Assembly: GCA_039807745.1 (NCBI GenBank)
Contig: JBDHRV010000028.1
Coordinates: 1 to 29,410, forward strand
DNA from: JAEUMW01 sp039807745
GTDB lineage: Bacteria > Pseudomonadota > Gammaproteobacteria > Burkholderiales > JAEUMW01
Reading direction: 5' to 3'
DNA: 29,410 nucleotides
The first letter of the stretch is position 1; each line of letters begins with the position of its first letter. A program made the position numbers and the translations under genes. Under the pieces are notes generated by a model. The model worked only from the letters and a program-made list of their open reading frames with translations, ran no database searches and was not told the origin of the DNA. Positions 22,489 to 29,410 of this stretch are shown here, piece by piece.

Positions 22489-24063
22489 TCACGGACCGGC
22501 GAAGGGCTGCGGTTCGTCGGGGAGGAAGGTCGAGAGCAGCGCTTCGAGCCGCACGGGCAACCCCGGCACCGGCGTCGCGGCGAGATGGCGTCCGGTCGGA
22601 CCGGACGGCCGCTCGATGCCTTCCGCCACGCGCTGGAGCACGTAGGGAAAGAACGGGTTGGACGGCAGTCGGGTCAGGAAGTCCTGGTCGACCACCAGCG
22701 CGCCGCGCTCGCCGCGGGCCTCCATCGCGCCGAGGCTGAAACCGAATTCGTTCCGCGTCTTGGGATCTGGCCGCATCCCGTAGAGCGGATCATCCATCGG
22801 GATCGGGATCGACAGGTGCGACAGCGAAAAAATGTCGTGCGGATAAGGCAGGGCGAGCGGGCGCTCCACCGTCTCGAGCTGGCCGGGCGCGATGCTGCGC
22901 TCGACCGTCGATTCGCTGTCGGCATTCGAGTTCGCGATCGCCGTGAAGCGGTAGGTCTGCGGCGTGGTCGGTGTCAGCTGATCGAGCGCGACATAGGACG
23001 AAGGCCGCAGCAGCGGGCCGAACTTGACGGTCCGGTTGACATCGAAGAGCACGATCTCGCTGCCGTTGTCGGGCAGGTTCGCATACAACGCGGACAGGAT
23101 CGCCGGTGTGCTGACCGTGAAATCGATCACCGACTGGAACGTCAGCACGGGGGGCAGCTCCCCGAGTTTGCCCGCGCGCGCGAGGCGCTGGATCTGTGCC
23201 TGCAGCGCATCGGTCAACCGGAACGACTGGCGCGCGCCGTTGACGGGGAACGAGTTGTACTTGAACGGATTGAATTCCGGCAGCACGCTCAGCCACGCGG
23301 CGTTGGCGAACGGCGGCAGGATCGCCGGCAGGCCGGCGAGCCCGGCGAAGCGCGCGAAGCGCGTGATGCCGATCATCGGTGTGAAGAGGACGATGCGATC
23401 CGCGCGCGGCAGTTTCGGATCCTCGATCGCGTCGAGCGCGTACTTCATCGCCAGCGCGCCGCCGTTCGAGAAGCCGACGAGATGCAGCGGCGCCGGCGCC
23501 GGAACGCGGCGGCGAGCCTCGCGGACGGCAAGGCGCGTCGCGGCCATCCAGTCCTCCCAGCGCACGTCGGTCAAGCCCGCCGGCACGGTGCCGTGCGCCG
23601 GCAGGCGCAGGCCGATGGCGACGTAACCGTGGTCGCGATAGAGCTTGGCGACATGGCGCAGGCTGTAGGGTGAATCGGTCAGCCCGTGCAGCAGGACGAC
23701 CACGCCGACCGGGGTGCCCGTGGGTTCCAGTACGTAGGAGCGATTCCAGTCCTGCGCGAAGCGTTCCGCGTAGACGGGGCTTTGCTCGAAGTAGCGATTG
23801 ATCGGCGCGCGCTCGTCCGGCGCGAGCTTCTGAGTCACCTCCTTGCGCACGCTCTCGAAGATCTGCGCTTCCTGCGCCAGATAGCGCGACCAGTCGGCCC
23901 GGTCGAGCTCGTCCGCGCGCAACTCGGTGGGCACGAAGGTGTGCCACGGCTGCAGCGGCGGACCGCTCAGCGCCCGGTACGAGCGCATCGCGAGGAAAGC
24001 GGCGATGGCGAGGGCGATCGCGATGAGGATCCACTTGAGGGTGCGCTTCATTGCTGTTTTCAT
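22489..24063 (-). CDS. membrane-anchored alpha/beta hydrolase (serine hydrolase)
   Basis: A 524-residue hydrolase with a single N-terminal membrane helix (about residues 9-26) and a large periplasmic or membrane-facing catalytic part. Motifs: oxyanion loop VLLHGLTDSPYS (residues 123-134), GLRLPAHGTVP, nucleophile Ser199 in LVGFSNGG, and late SLSHLSIPIPMDDPLYG with the probable catalytic His. The two halves of the fold are separated by a long insertion. Either ATG (24063 or the one at 24051) could be used; the upstream Shine-Dalgarno is weak for both. It begins 36 nt after the stop of the TAXI lipoprotein gene on the same strand, so it is likely the third gene of that operon. The physiological ester or amide substrate is unknown. 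Confidence 0.8.
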   Translation of the reverse strand: MKTAMKRTLKWILIAIALAIAAFLAMRSYRALSGPPLQPWHTFVPTELRADELDRADWSRYLAQEAQIFESVRKEVTQKLAPDERAPINRYFEQSPVYAERFAQDWNRSYVLEPTGTPVGVVVLLHGLTDSPYSLRHVAKLYRDHGYVAIGLRLPAHGTVPAGLTDVRWEDWMAATRLAVREARRRVPAPAPLHLVGFSNGGALAMKYALDAIEDPKLPRADRIVLFTPMIGITRFARFAGLAGLPAILPPFANAAWLSVLPEFNPFKYNSFPVNGARQSFRLTDALQAQIQRLARAGKLGELPPVLTFQSVIDFTVSTPAILSALYANLPDNGSEIVLFDVNRTVKFGPLLRPSSYVALDQLTPTTPQTYRFTAIANSNADSESTVERSIAPGQLETVERPLALPYPHDIFSLSHLSIPIPMDDPLYGMRPDPKTRNEFGFSLGAMEARGERGALVVDQDFLTRLPSNPFFPYVLQRVAEGIERPSGPTGRHLAATPVPGLPVRLEALLSTFLPDEPQPFAGP

Positions 24064-24099
24064 TCTCTTGCCTGAACGGGGAAGCAGCGCTTGCGGCGC

Positions 24100-25626
24100 T
24101 TATCGGGTCGACACGGGGGTGGCCGCACGCGCAGCCAGCCAGGCATCGGCAACCGGCGACCAAGGCAGGTTTATGCCTTCGCGGGCCGTGCGCGTCTGGA
24201 TGCGGGACACCGCGGCACTTTCGACCGCGTACTTGCCGTCGAACAAGAGCTGCAGCATGCGCTCGACCTGCGCGGGCGACACGTCCTCGCGCGTGACGAG
24301 GAGCGCGGTCGCAGCCAGTGTGGGGATGGGTGCGGTCTGCCCGGCGTACGTCTCCGGTGGCATGGTGATGGGCACCAGACCCGACGCGATGAGCTCACGC
24401 GAGGGTCCGATGGGAACCCAGGCCAGCGGCGTCGAAGCGGCCAGGCGCTGCAACGCAGGGGCCGGTGCATGCAGAGTGATGAAGAAAGCGTCGATCCGAT
24501 CCTCCGCGAGTGCCCGCGTCGTCTCGACCAGCGGATCGGCGAGCGTGGCCGCGAGCATGTCCTCGGTAACACCGTTCGCGGTCAGTATCGCCAGCGCGTT
24601 GGCGCGCGTGCCGGAACCGATCGGCCCGAGACCGACGCGCCGGCCCTTGAGGTCGCTCACGCTCGAGATGCCGGACTTTGCCTTGGTCACGAGTTGAATG
24701 GTCTCGGGGAAAAGGCTTGCCACCGCACGCAGCTCGCGTTGCGGCGCGCCGGCGAAGCGGCCGCTCCCGGCATAGGCCGCCGCGGCGATGTCGTTTTGCA
24801 CCAGCGCGAACTGAGCGCGGTTGTCGGCGAGCAGCCGGATGTTGCCGACGCTGCCTTCGCTCGACAGCGTGGCGAGCGAGATGCCGGCGGCCGTGGCGCG
24901 CGCGTCGAGTGCAGCCAGCGTCTCTTCGTAGGCCCCGCCGGGCGGGCCGCCGGCGACCGCAATCTCGTCGGCCTTCTGTTGCAGGCGCAGGCGCGCCGCG
25001 CGCTCCGCGCGCTGAAACTCTTCGACCAGGATGGCTTCGCGGTCGCCTTCCGCAAGGCCGGGCGCGCGCGGCAGCGTCAAGAGTTTGCCTAACTTCGCAT
25101 ACTCGGTCTGTACCGGTGAAGGCGGGGGCATCTCGTGCGGCTGCTGCCGCACGGAAGAGACGAGGGCTGCCGCGGGCACCTCTGCCGCAGTTGCAGCGGG
25201 CGGTGGCGCCAGCGCTACCAGTGTCCACCGATCGCCCTGCTTCTGGAAGGCAGCGCTGCCGTAGACACCCAGGGTATCGCCGTCACGGTTACCGCCTTCC
25301 TTCAAGCCGATCACGCCCTTCGGTCCGGCCCCCAGCAACGCCGCCAGCGAAGAGACGCTGTGCGCGTTCCAGTTCGTGAAATCGTAATCGCGGTCGAATT
25401 CGAGTTCGGCATTGAAATACTGGAGGCGGCCGTCGCGGCCGCTCAACGCCGCGGTGCCCGCGGGCACCAGCGATTTGACCGTCAGCACGCGTCCCCCCAG
25501 CGCGGCATCGAGCTGTGCCTGCAGCGCCTCGCGCACGTCGGTGGCGTCGGGTCCACGGCTGCATCCGGCGGCCAGCAGCAGCGCGGCCGTGACCGCGAGC
25601 AGCGCGCATGCACGGGTGATCCGCAT
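24100..25626 (-). CDS. TAXI-family substrate-binding lipoprotein with extra N-terminal domain
   Basis: A 508-residue lipoprotein. The signal peptide ends in the lipobox L-A-A-G-C with Cys22. Residues 25-140 form an extra domain rich in charged and aromatic residues (with DRDYDFTNWNAHS and a GDRWTLVALAP end) that I cannot assign. A Pro/Gln/Ala linker and a charged helical stretch follow (about 145-220). Residues 222-500 are a TAXI solute-binding domain: AVAGGPPGGAYEETLAAL, then EGSVGNIRLLADNRAQFALVQNDIAAAAYAG, and GPIGSGTRANALAIL. TAXI proteins normally serve TRAP transporters with DctQM-type membrane subunits and bind glutamate, 2-oxoglutarate or related acids. Here no DctQM is present; instead the gene is coupled to a GltS-type symporter through a TAATG stop/start overlap. 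That suggests glutamate-like ligand capture, as inference. Confidence 0.85.
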   Translation of the reverse strand: MRITRACALLAVTAALLLAAGCSRGPDATDVREALQAQLDAALGGRVLTVKSLVPAGTAALSGRDGRLQYFNAELEFDRDYDFTNWNAHSVSSLAALLGAGPKGVIGLKEGGNRDGDTLGVYGSAAFQKQGDRWTLVALAPPPAATAAEVPAAALVSSVRQQPHEMPPPSPVQTEYAKLGKLLTLPRAPGLAEGDREAILVEEFQRAERAARLRLQQKADEIAVAGGPPGGAYEETLAALDARATAAGISLATLSSEGSVGNIRLLADNRAQFALVQNDIAAAAYAGSGRFAGAPQRELRAVASLFPETIQLVTKAKSGISSVSDLKGRRVGLGPIGSGTRANALAILTANGVTEDMLAATLADPLVETTRALAEDRIDAFFITLHAPAPALQRLAASTPLAWVPIGPSRELIASGLVPITMPPETYAGQTAPIPTLAATALLVTREDVSPAQVERMLQLLFDGKYAVESAAVSRIQTRTAREGINLPWSPVADAWLAARAATPVSTR

Positions 25627-26837
25627 TACCAGCCGAACCATGGCAGCGACAGGAATCCCTGGATGGTCAGCGCGTTCGCGATGTCGATCAGGAATGCGCC
25701 CATGATCGGGATCAACAGGAATGCGAGGTGCGAATGGCCGTGACGGTCGGCCACGGCCTGGACGTTCACCATCGCCGTGGCCGTGGAACCCATCCCGAAT
25801 CCCAGGTGGCCCGTGGCGAGCAGTACCGCGTCGTAATTGCGGCCCATGAAGCGGAAGGTGACGAACGTCGCGTACGCGAGGAGCGCGGCGGTCTGCGTGA
25901 GCAGGATCACCAGCATCGGTCCGGCGAGATCGACGAGCTCCCACAGCTTGAGCGTCATGATGATCATGGCGAGGAAAAGCGAAAGGGCGAGCGCGCCGAT
26001 CAGCTCCAGCGCCTGATCGTTGACGCGATAGAGTCCCGACAGGGACAGCACGTTGCGCAGCACGACACCGACCAGCAGCGCCCAGATGAAGGTGGGCAGC
26101 GTAAAGGCGCCCTGGCCCAGCCAGCGGTAGAGCATAAAGCCCAGCGCCATCGAGACGAAAACGAGGAGCAAGGTCTCGATCAGCTCGAAGGCCGTGAGCG
26201 CGGCGGCCGGTGGCGTCTCGGGGATCGGGGTTGCCGCAGCCGCGGGTGCAGTATCGCCCGGGCCGCGCACGCCGTAGCGGCGCATGAGCCACGCGGCGAA
26301 CGGTCCGCCGAACAGCCCCCCTGCGACGAGACCATAGGTGGCCGCCGCGATGCCGAGCTCGATCGCCCCCTGCAGGTTGCGCTCCTCGATGAACTTCTGA
26401 CCCCAGGCCGCGGCAGTGCCGTGTCCGCCCGAGAGCGTGATCGAACCGGCGAGCAGGCCATTCGCGGGATGCAGGTCGAATCCCTTCGCCAGGCCGACGC
26501 CGATCGCGTTCTGCATGAAAAGCGCGCCGACCACGATGACGAAGAAGACGAGCAGCAGCCTGCCGCCCTTGGCAAGCGAGCGCGCATCGGCGGACAGCCC
26601 AACCGTCGTGAAGAACATGACATTGAGCGGACTCAACAACGCGGGGTCGAACTCGACTTTCACGTCGCCGACACCCCGTGCGATCGTGATGATGACCGCG
26701 AAGAGCATGCCGCCGACGACTGCGTCCGGGATGCTGTAGTTCGCGAGAAACGCGACGCGCCGCGTGAGCGCGCGACCCAGCACCAGCGCCGCCGAAGCGA
26801 GCGCGAGCGTGGTGAAGATGTCGATGCTGAACTGCAC
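25626..26837 (-). CDS. gltS: GltS-type sodium/glutamate symporter
   Basis: A 403-residue inner-membrane secondary transporter of the ESS (glutamate:Na+ symporter) family, with the usual length and two pseudo-symmetric halves. Re-entrant-loop signatures are present in both halves: SGGHGTAAAWGQKF (residues 139-152 approximately) and GFGMGSTATAMVNVQAV (about 355-371). A less conserved, Ala/Pro-rich cytosolic loop lies between (about 194-214). The start is GTG (complement of 26835-26837); an in-frame TGA lies two codons upstream, so no longer start is possible, though the ribosome site is weak. The stop overlaps the TAXI-lipoprotein start by one base (TAATG). Transport of glutamate or a related acid is expected from family; the paired binding protein is unusual for a GltS. 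Confidence 0.9.
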   Translation of the reverse strand: MQFSIDIFTTLALASAALVLGRALTRRVAFLANYSIPDAVVGGMLFAVIITIARGVGDVKVEFDPALLSPLNVMFFTTVGLSADARSLAKGGRLLLVFFVIVVGALFMQNAIGVGLAKGFDLHPANGLLAGSITLSGGHGTAAAWGQKFIEERNLQGAIELGIAAATYGLVAGGLFGGPFAAWLMRRYGVRGPGDTAPAAAATPIPETPPAAALTAFELIETLLLVFVSMALGFMLYRWLGQGAFTLPTFIWALLVGVVLRNVLSLSGLYRVNDQALELIGALALSLFLAMIIMTLKLWELVDLAGPMLVILLTQTAALLAYATFVTFRFMGRNYDAVLLATGHLGFGMGSTATAMVNVQAVADRHGHSHLAFLLIPIMGAFLIDIANALTIQGFLSLPWFGW

Positions 26838-26953
26838 GCTTCAGGCGGACCGCGCCGACCGCGCAGAGGGGGGCGGCGGCGGGAAGGTGGGGCGCGTCTT
26901 CATTCGAACGAGCTTTGCCATGGCGCTGATCGGTGTCGTTGTCGGCGCCGCAC

Positions 26954-26959
26954 ATCATA
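26954..26959 (-). promoter_or_regulatory. -10 candidate for the gltS-TAXI-hydrolase operon
   Basis: TATGAT on the minus strand (5 of 6) lies in the 230-nt divergent gap to the LapA gene; no convincing -35 was seen. It would give a leader of about 110 nt to the gltS GTG. Confidence 0.35.
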
Positions 26960-27007
26960 GCCAAATTCGGCGCGGGCGTCGCTCGCTGCGCCGCTCTTGC
27001 GATCGGT

Positions 27008-27013
27008 TATAAT
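27008..27013 (+). promoter_or_regulatory. -10 element of the LapA-GntP transcription unit
   Basis: A perfect TATAAT followed by GCGCC, 54 nt before the LapA start codon. A clear -35 hexamer is not visible at 16-18 nt upstream, so strength is uncertain. Confidence 0.6.
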
Positions 27014-27067
27014 GCGCCGCCGCTTCGCTGGCCACGTGCAGACAGCGCGCTCGACGGAGAAACCCGC

Positions 27068-27295
27068 ATGAGGTTGGTCTACATCGCGCTGATCGTCGTG
27101 TTCACGGCGATCGTCGCCCTCTTCAAGTTCCAGAATCTCGAGACGGTGACGCTCACGCTGCTGACCGCCCGGTTCACCCTGCCGATCTCCGTGCTGGTGT
27201 TCCTCGTCTACGTGCTCGGCATGCTGACCGGGGGCTCGCTGCTCGCGCTGCTGCGCACGTGGGTGCAGCGGGGAAGTCAGGGCCGGAGGCGGTAG
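27068..27295 (+). CDS. LapA-domain (DUF1049) small membrane protein
   Basis: A 75-residue protein with two membrane helices, of the lipopolysaccharide-assembly protein A (LapA/YciS) domain family. In Escherichia coli LapA works with LapB in controlling LPS synthesis through LpxC turnover; the family as a whole is broader. The start ATG follows GGAGA with an 8-nt spacing. The domain pattern is clear: a first helix, then FKFQNLETVTLTLLTARFTLPISVLVFLVYVLGMLTGG pattern across residues 19-56, with the conserved Asn-x-x-x-V-x-L turn and the P-I-S-V-L start of the second helix, followed by a basic tail. No LapB gene is nearby. A perfect -10 element precedes it and the GntP-type permease gene starts 49 nt downstream, probably in the same transcript. 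Confidence 0.85.
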   Translation: MRLVYIALIVVFTAIVALFKFQNLETVTLTLLTARFTLPISVLVFLVYVLGMLTGGSLLALLRTWVQRGSQGRRR

Positions 27296-27344
27296 CATCC
27301 GTGATTCTCCACTCATTTCGTAACCTCGCGGGAGGGCGCGGCGC

Positions 27345-28799
27345 ATGATCGGACTCATCGGCATCCTGGTCGCGCTCGGCGTTCTGATCTGGCTCTCGTT
27401 CCGCGGCTGGAGCGTGTTGATCCTGGCGCCGGCAGCCGCCCTGATCGCCGCCCTGGCTGCGGGCGAGCCGCTGCTCGCACACTGGACGCTGACCTTCATG
27501 CGCGCCGCCGCCGGTTTCATCGCGCAGTTCTTCCCGCTGTTCCTGCTCGGCGCACTGTTCGGCAAGCTCATGAACGACAGCGGATCGGTCAAGGCGATCG
27601 CACACTTCATGACCGACAAGCTCGGGCAACAGCGCGCGGTGCTGGCAGTGGTACTGGCCGGCGCGCTCGTGACCTACGGTGGCGTGAGCCTCTTCGTCGC
27701 CGTCTTCGTGCTGGCGCCGATGGCGCAGGCGCTGTTCCGCGCCGCGGACATTCCGAACCGGCTGGTGCCGGTTGCGATCATGCTCGGCACCGCGACCTTC
27801 ACGATGACCGCGCTGCCCGGCACACCGGCCATCCAGAACGCGATTCCGATGCCATTTTTTGGCACCACGCCGTTCGCTGCACCCGGGCTCGGCATCATCG
27901 CGGCGGCCATCATGCTCGGTTTCGGTCTGTGGTGGATCGGTCGGCGCGAGGCGGCCGCGCGCCGTGCCGGGGAAGGTTTCCAAGGCCCGCGCAAGGTGGC
28001 GGAAGCGGCGGCCGCAGATCTCGTCGTGCGCGAGCGCGCGACCACCGCGGGCACGTTCGATCCCGCCGAGGTGCGGCACGGTCATGCGAGCGTGGACGAG
28101 CCCGGTGCATTCGTGGCGATGCTCCCGCTCATCGTGGTCGTGGTCGTGAATCTGCTGATGTCGATGTTCGTGCTGCCGCGAGTCGACACGAGCTTCCTGG
28201 CAGAGGCGCGCTGGGGCGAGACGCCACTGGCGGCGGTGAGCGGCGTGTGGTCGGTGATCGTCGGTCTTACCTCCGCCATCGTCATCCTCGTCGTGTTCAA
28301 CCGCAGGCGCCTTCCCGCGCTGCGCGACACATTCGATGCGGGCGTCAACGGCTCCGGGCTGCCCGTCCTGAGCGTGGCGAGTCTCGTCGGTTTCGGGGCG
28401 GTGGTCGCCGCGATGCCGGCCTTCGCACTGGTGCGCGACTGGGTGCTCTCGATCGAAGGCGGCCCGCTGGTGTCGCTCGCGGTCGCGACGGCGGTTCTCT
28501 CCTCGCTCACCGGTTCGGCGTCGGGCGGGATGAGCATCGCGCTCGATGCGCTCGCTCCCACCTACCTGGAGATGGCAGCCGCGGTGGGGCTCGATCCCGG
28601 GGCGCTGCATCGGGTCGCGGCATTGAGCGCGGGCACGCTCGACACCCTGCCGCACAACGGCGCCGTCATCACCATGCTCGCCGTGTGCGGATCGACGCAC
28701 AAGGAGAGCTACGGCGACATCGTCATGGCCGGCATCGTCGGTCCCCTCATCGGGCTCGTCGTCGTGATCGTGCTCGGTTCGATGTTCGGCTCGTTCTGA
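27345..28799 (+). CDS. GntP-family permease
   Basis: A 484-residue inner-membrane secondary transporter of the gluconate:H+ symporter (GntP) family; related members move gluconate, glycerate or hydroxy- and keto-acids. The ATG follows GGAGGG at 27331-27336. About twelve hydrophobic segments are visible. Family blocks: FFPLFLLGALFGKLMNDSG near residues 62-80, VTYGGVSLFVAVFVLAPMA near 108-126, MTALPGTPAIQNAIP near 147-161, and in the second half LTGSASGGMSIALDAL (about 387-402) and LDTLPHNGAVITMLAVC (about 430-446). A charged cytosolic loop lies between about residues 205 and 260. The substrate is not determinable. Its last 91 nt are overlapped tail-to-tail by the minus-strand gene that follows. 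Confidence 0.85.
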   Translation: MIGLIGILVALGVLIWLSFRGWSVLILAPAAALIAALAAGEPLLAHWTLTFMRAAAGFIAQFFPLFLLGALFGKLMNDSGSVKAIAHFMTDKLGQQRAVLAVVLAGALVTYGGVSLFVAVFVLAPMAQALFRAADIPNRLVPVAIMLGTATFTMTALPGTPAIQNAIPMPFFGTTPFAAPGLGIIAAAIMLGFGLWWIGRREAAARRAGEGFQGPRKVAEAAAADLVVRERATTAGTFDPAEVRHGHASVDEPGAFVAMLPLIVVVVVNLLMSMFVLPRVDTSFLAEARWGETPLAAVSGVWSVIVGLTSAIVILVVFNRRRLPALRDTFDAGVNGSGLPVLSVASLVGFGAVVAAMPAFALVRDWVLSIEGGPLVSLAVATAVLSSLTGSASGGMSIALDALAPTYLEMAAAVGLDPGALHRVAALSAGTLDTLPHNGAVITMLAVCGSTHKESYGDIVMAGIVGPLIGLVVVIVLGSMFGSF

Positions 28800-29410
28800 T
28801 TCGGCGAAGTCTCCAGCGGCTTTTCGTCGTCGGCCGTTCGCTGTTGCGTGGTGGTGGCGCCGGGGATACCGTAGGCGCCGCCCACCGCGCGCTCCGCCAG
28901 CGCCGCATAGCTCGCCAGCAGGCGGTCGTAGCGCTCCCAGTGATTGTCGCGCAATGGCTCGGGCATGCCGGTCCCGGGACGGGTGAGTTCCTGGTAGTAC
29001 AGGGCGAGCGCTTCCTCGGCGCGGTCGGTCGCGCGCTCCACCCGCCAGTGCGCCGGCCCTCTCCATAGCAGCACCGCGACTGCGATGCCGATCGCCGCTC
29101 CGACCGGTCCGGCGACGGCCATGGTCCCGCCGCTCGCCACGGACACGCCGAAGGCTCCGCCTGCGAACCCGCCCACGATGCCGGCCAGCACCGAAGAGCG
29201 AGGCCGTGCCGGGGGCGTGATCGCATCGTCGAGGCTCTGTCGCGTCTGCGTCTCCAGCTTCTGCAAGCGCGCCTGGGCCGCGTCGGCTTCGAGGATCGCG
29301 CAGTCGATGCGGGCGCGCGTCTCCCGCGGCAAAGGGTCCTCGTTGCGCGCGCCGTCGAGGGTGGCGAACGCGCGCGTGAGCGCGCTGCGTCCGTCCTCGA
29401 GCGCGAACTG
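28709..29410 (-). CDS. partial membrane protein of unknown function (5' end outside window)
   Basis: An open frame on the minus strand that continues to the right edge, so at least 233 residues are seen and the start lies beyond 29410. I do not recognise the family. The visible N-terminal part is helical and charged, with a coiled-coil-like stretch (ADAAQARLQKLETQTRQSLDD pattern around 29227-29290). A glycine- and alanine-rich hydrophobic segment follows, probably two helices (VLAGIVGGFAGGAFGVSVAS, then VGAAIGIAVAVLLW). After it comes a soluble segment with paired Trp and Tyr residues, and then a low-complexity Thr/Pro/Met-rich tail. The tail is encoded in the 91 nt that overlap the 3' end of the GntP-family gene, so either the overlap is real or the true end has been altered. 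Function unknown. Confidence 0.55.
   Translation of the reverse strand, partial: QFALEDGRSALTRAFATLDGARNEDPLPRETRARIDCAILEADAAQARLQKLETQTRQSLDDAITPPARPRSSVLAGIVGGFAGGAFGVSVASGGTMAVAGPVGAAIGIAVAVLLWRGPAHWRVERATDRAEEALALYYQELTRPGTGMPEPLRDNHWERYDRLLASYAALAERAVGGAYGIPGATTTQQRTADDEKPLETSPNQNEPNIEPSTITTTSPMRGPTMPAMTMSP

Noticed and set aside
22204..23673. Plus-strand open frame running from the epimerase end through the hydrolase gene
   Set aside because: Low-quality Arg-rich shadow of the minus-strand hydrolase; only the short AsmA-end fragment inside it was kept as a repeat.
1..29410. tRNA, rRNA, CRISPR array, integrase or transposase
   Set aside because: Intergenic gaps were read for tRNA-like ends, spaced repeats and transposase motifs and none was found; a dedicated tool could still find a short RNA gene.

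Overview
The window is GC-rich, densely packed DNA from a Gram-negative bacterium. It carries several lipoproteins with clear lipoboxes, an RND pump with a periplasmic adaptor, an AsmA-type envelope protein and signal-peptide proteins. The mix of a DUF3455 lipoprotein, a SYLF-domain lipoprotein, a TAXI binding protein and promoters of the TATAATGC type suggests a betaproteobacterium, possibly Burkholderiales or a relative. That placement is inference from gene content. No rRNA, tRNA, CRISPR array, integrase or transposase was seen.

Left part (1-3977, plus strand): the 3' end of a DASS/SLC13 anion transporter; a DUF3455 lipoprotein; an unusual 414-residue protein with a degenerate SlyD/FKBP-like N-terminus and an extracellular or phage-type C-terminal domain; then an accessory patch with an abutting DUF433/DUF5615 toxin-antitoxin-like pair and a Uma2-family nuclease.

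Centre-left (3999-14266, minus strand): ten co-oriented genes in which no gap exceeds 26 nt and most junctions are 4-nt stop/start overlaps. Reading 5' to 3': membrane-fusion lipoprotein, RND pump, glycine-zipper envelope protein, then a seven-gene Mrp/Mbh-like cation/proton antiporter set E-F-G-(MbhD/MbhE/MrpB fusion)-C-D-D'. There is no full-length MrpA. Its C-terminal modules are fused to MrpB, and a second D-type antiporter subunit closes the operon. That second subunit lacks the usual TM5 glutamate. A pmf-driven exporter thus sits in one apparent transcription unit with a proton-handling complex.

Centre-right (14593-22481): a SYLF lipoprotein and a 1223-residue AsmA-family protein on the plus strand, followed by a patch of small accessory genes (isochorismatase-like hydrolase with visibly lower GC, LpqC/PHB-depolymerase-like esterase, periplasmic cupin, NAD(P)-binding epimerase-like protein). 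This patch is bracketed by a 28/30-nt direct repeat. The left copy is the 3' end of the AsmA gene; the right copy is an orphan fragment that still reads as the AsmA C-terminus. A 3.5-kb insertion or duplication at the AsmA 3' end is the simplest reading.

Right part (22489-29410): a minus-strand operon of a GltS-type sodium/glutamate symporter, a lipoprotein with a TAXI substrate-binding domain (no TRAP membrane subunits in the window) and a membrane-anchored alpha/beta hydrolase. Divergent from it are a LapA-domain protein and a GntP-family permease. The permease 3' end overlaps, tail to tail, a partial membrane protein of unknown function that runs off the right edge.
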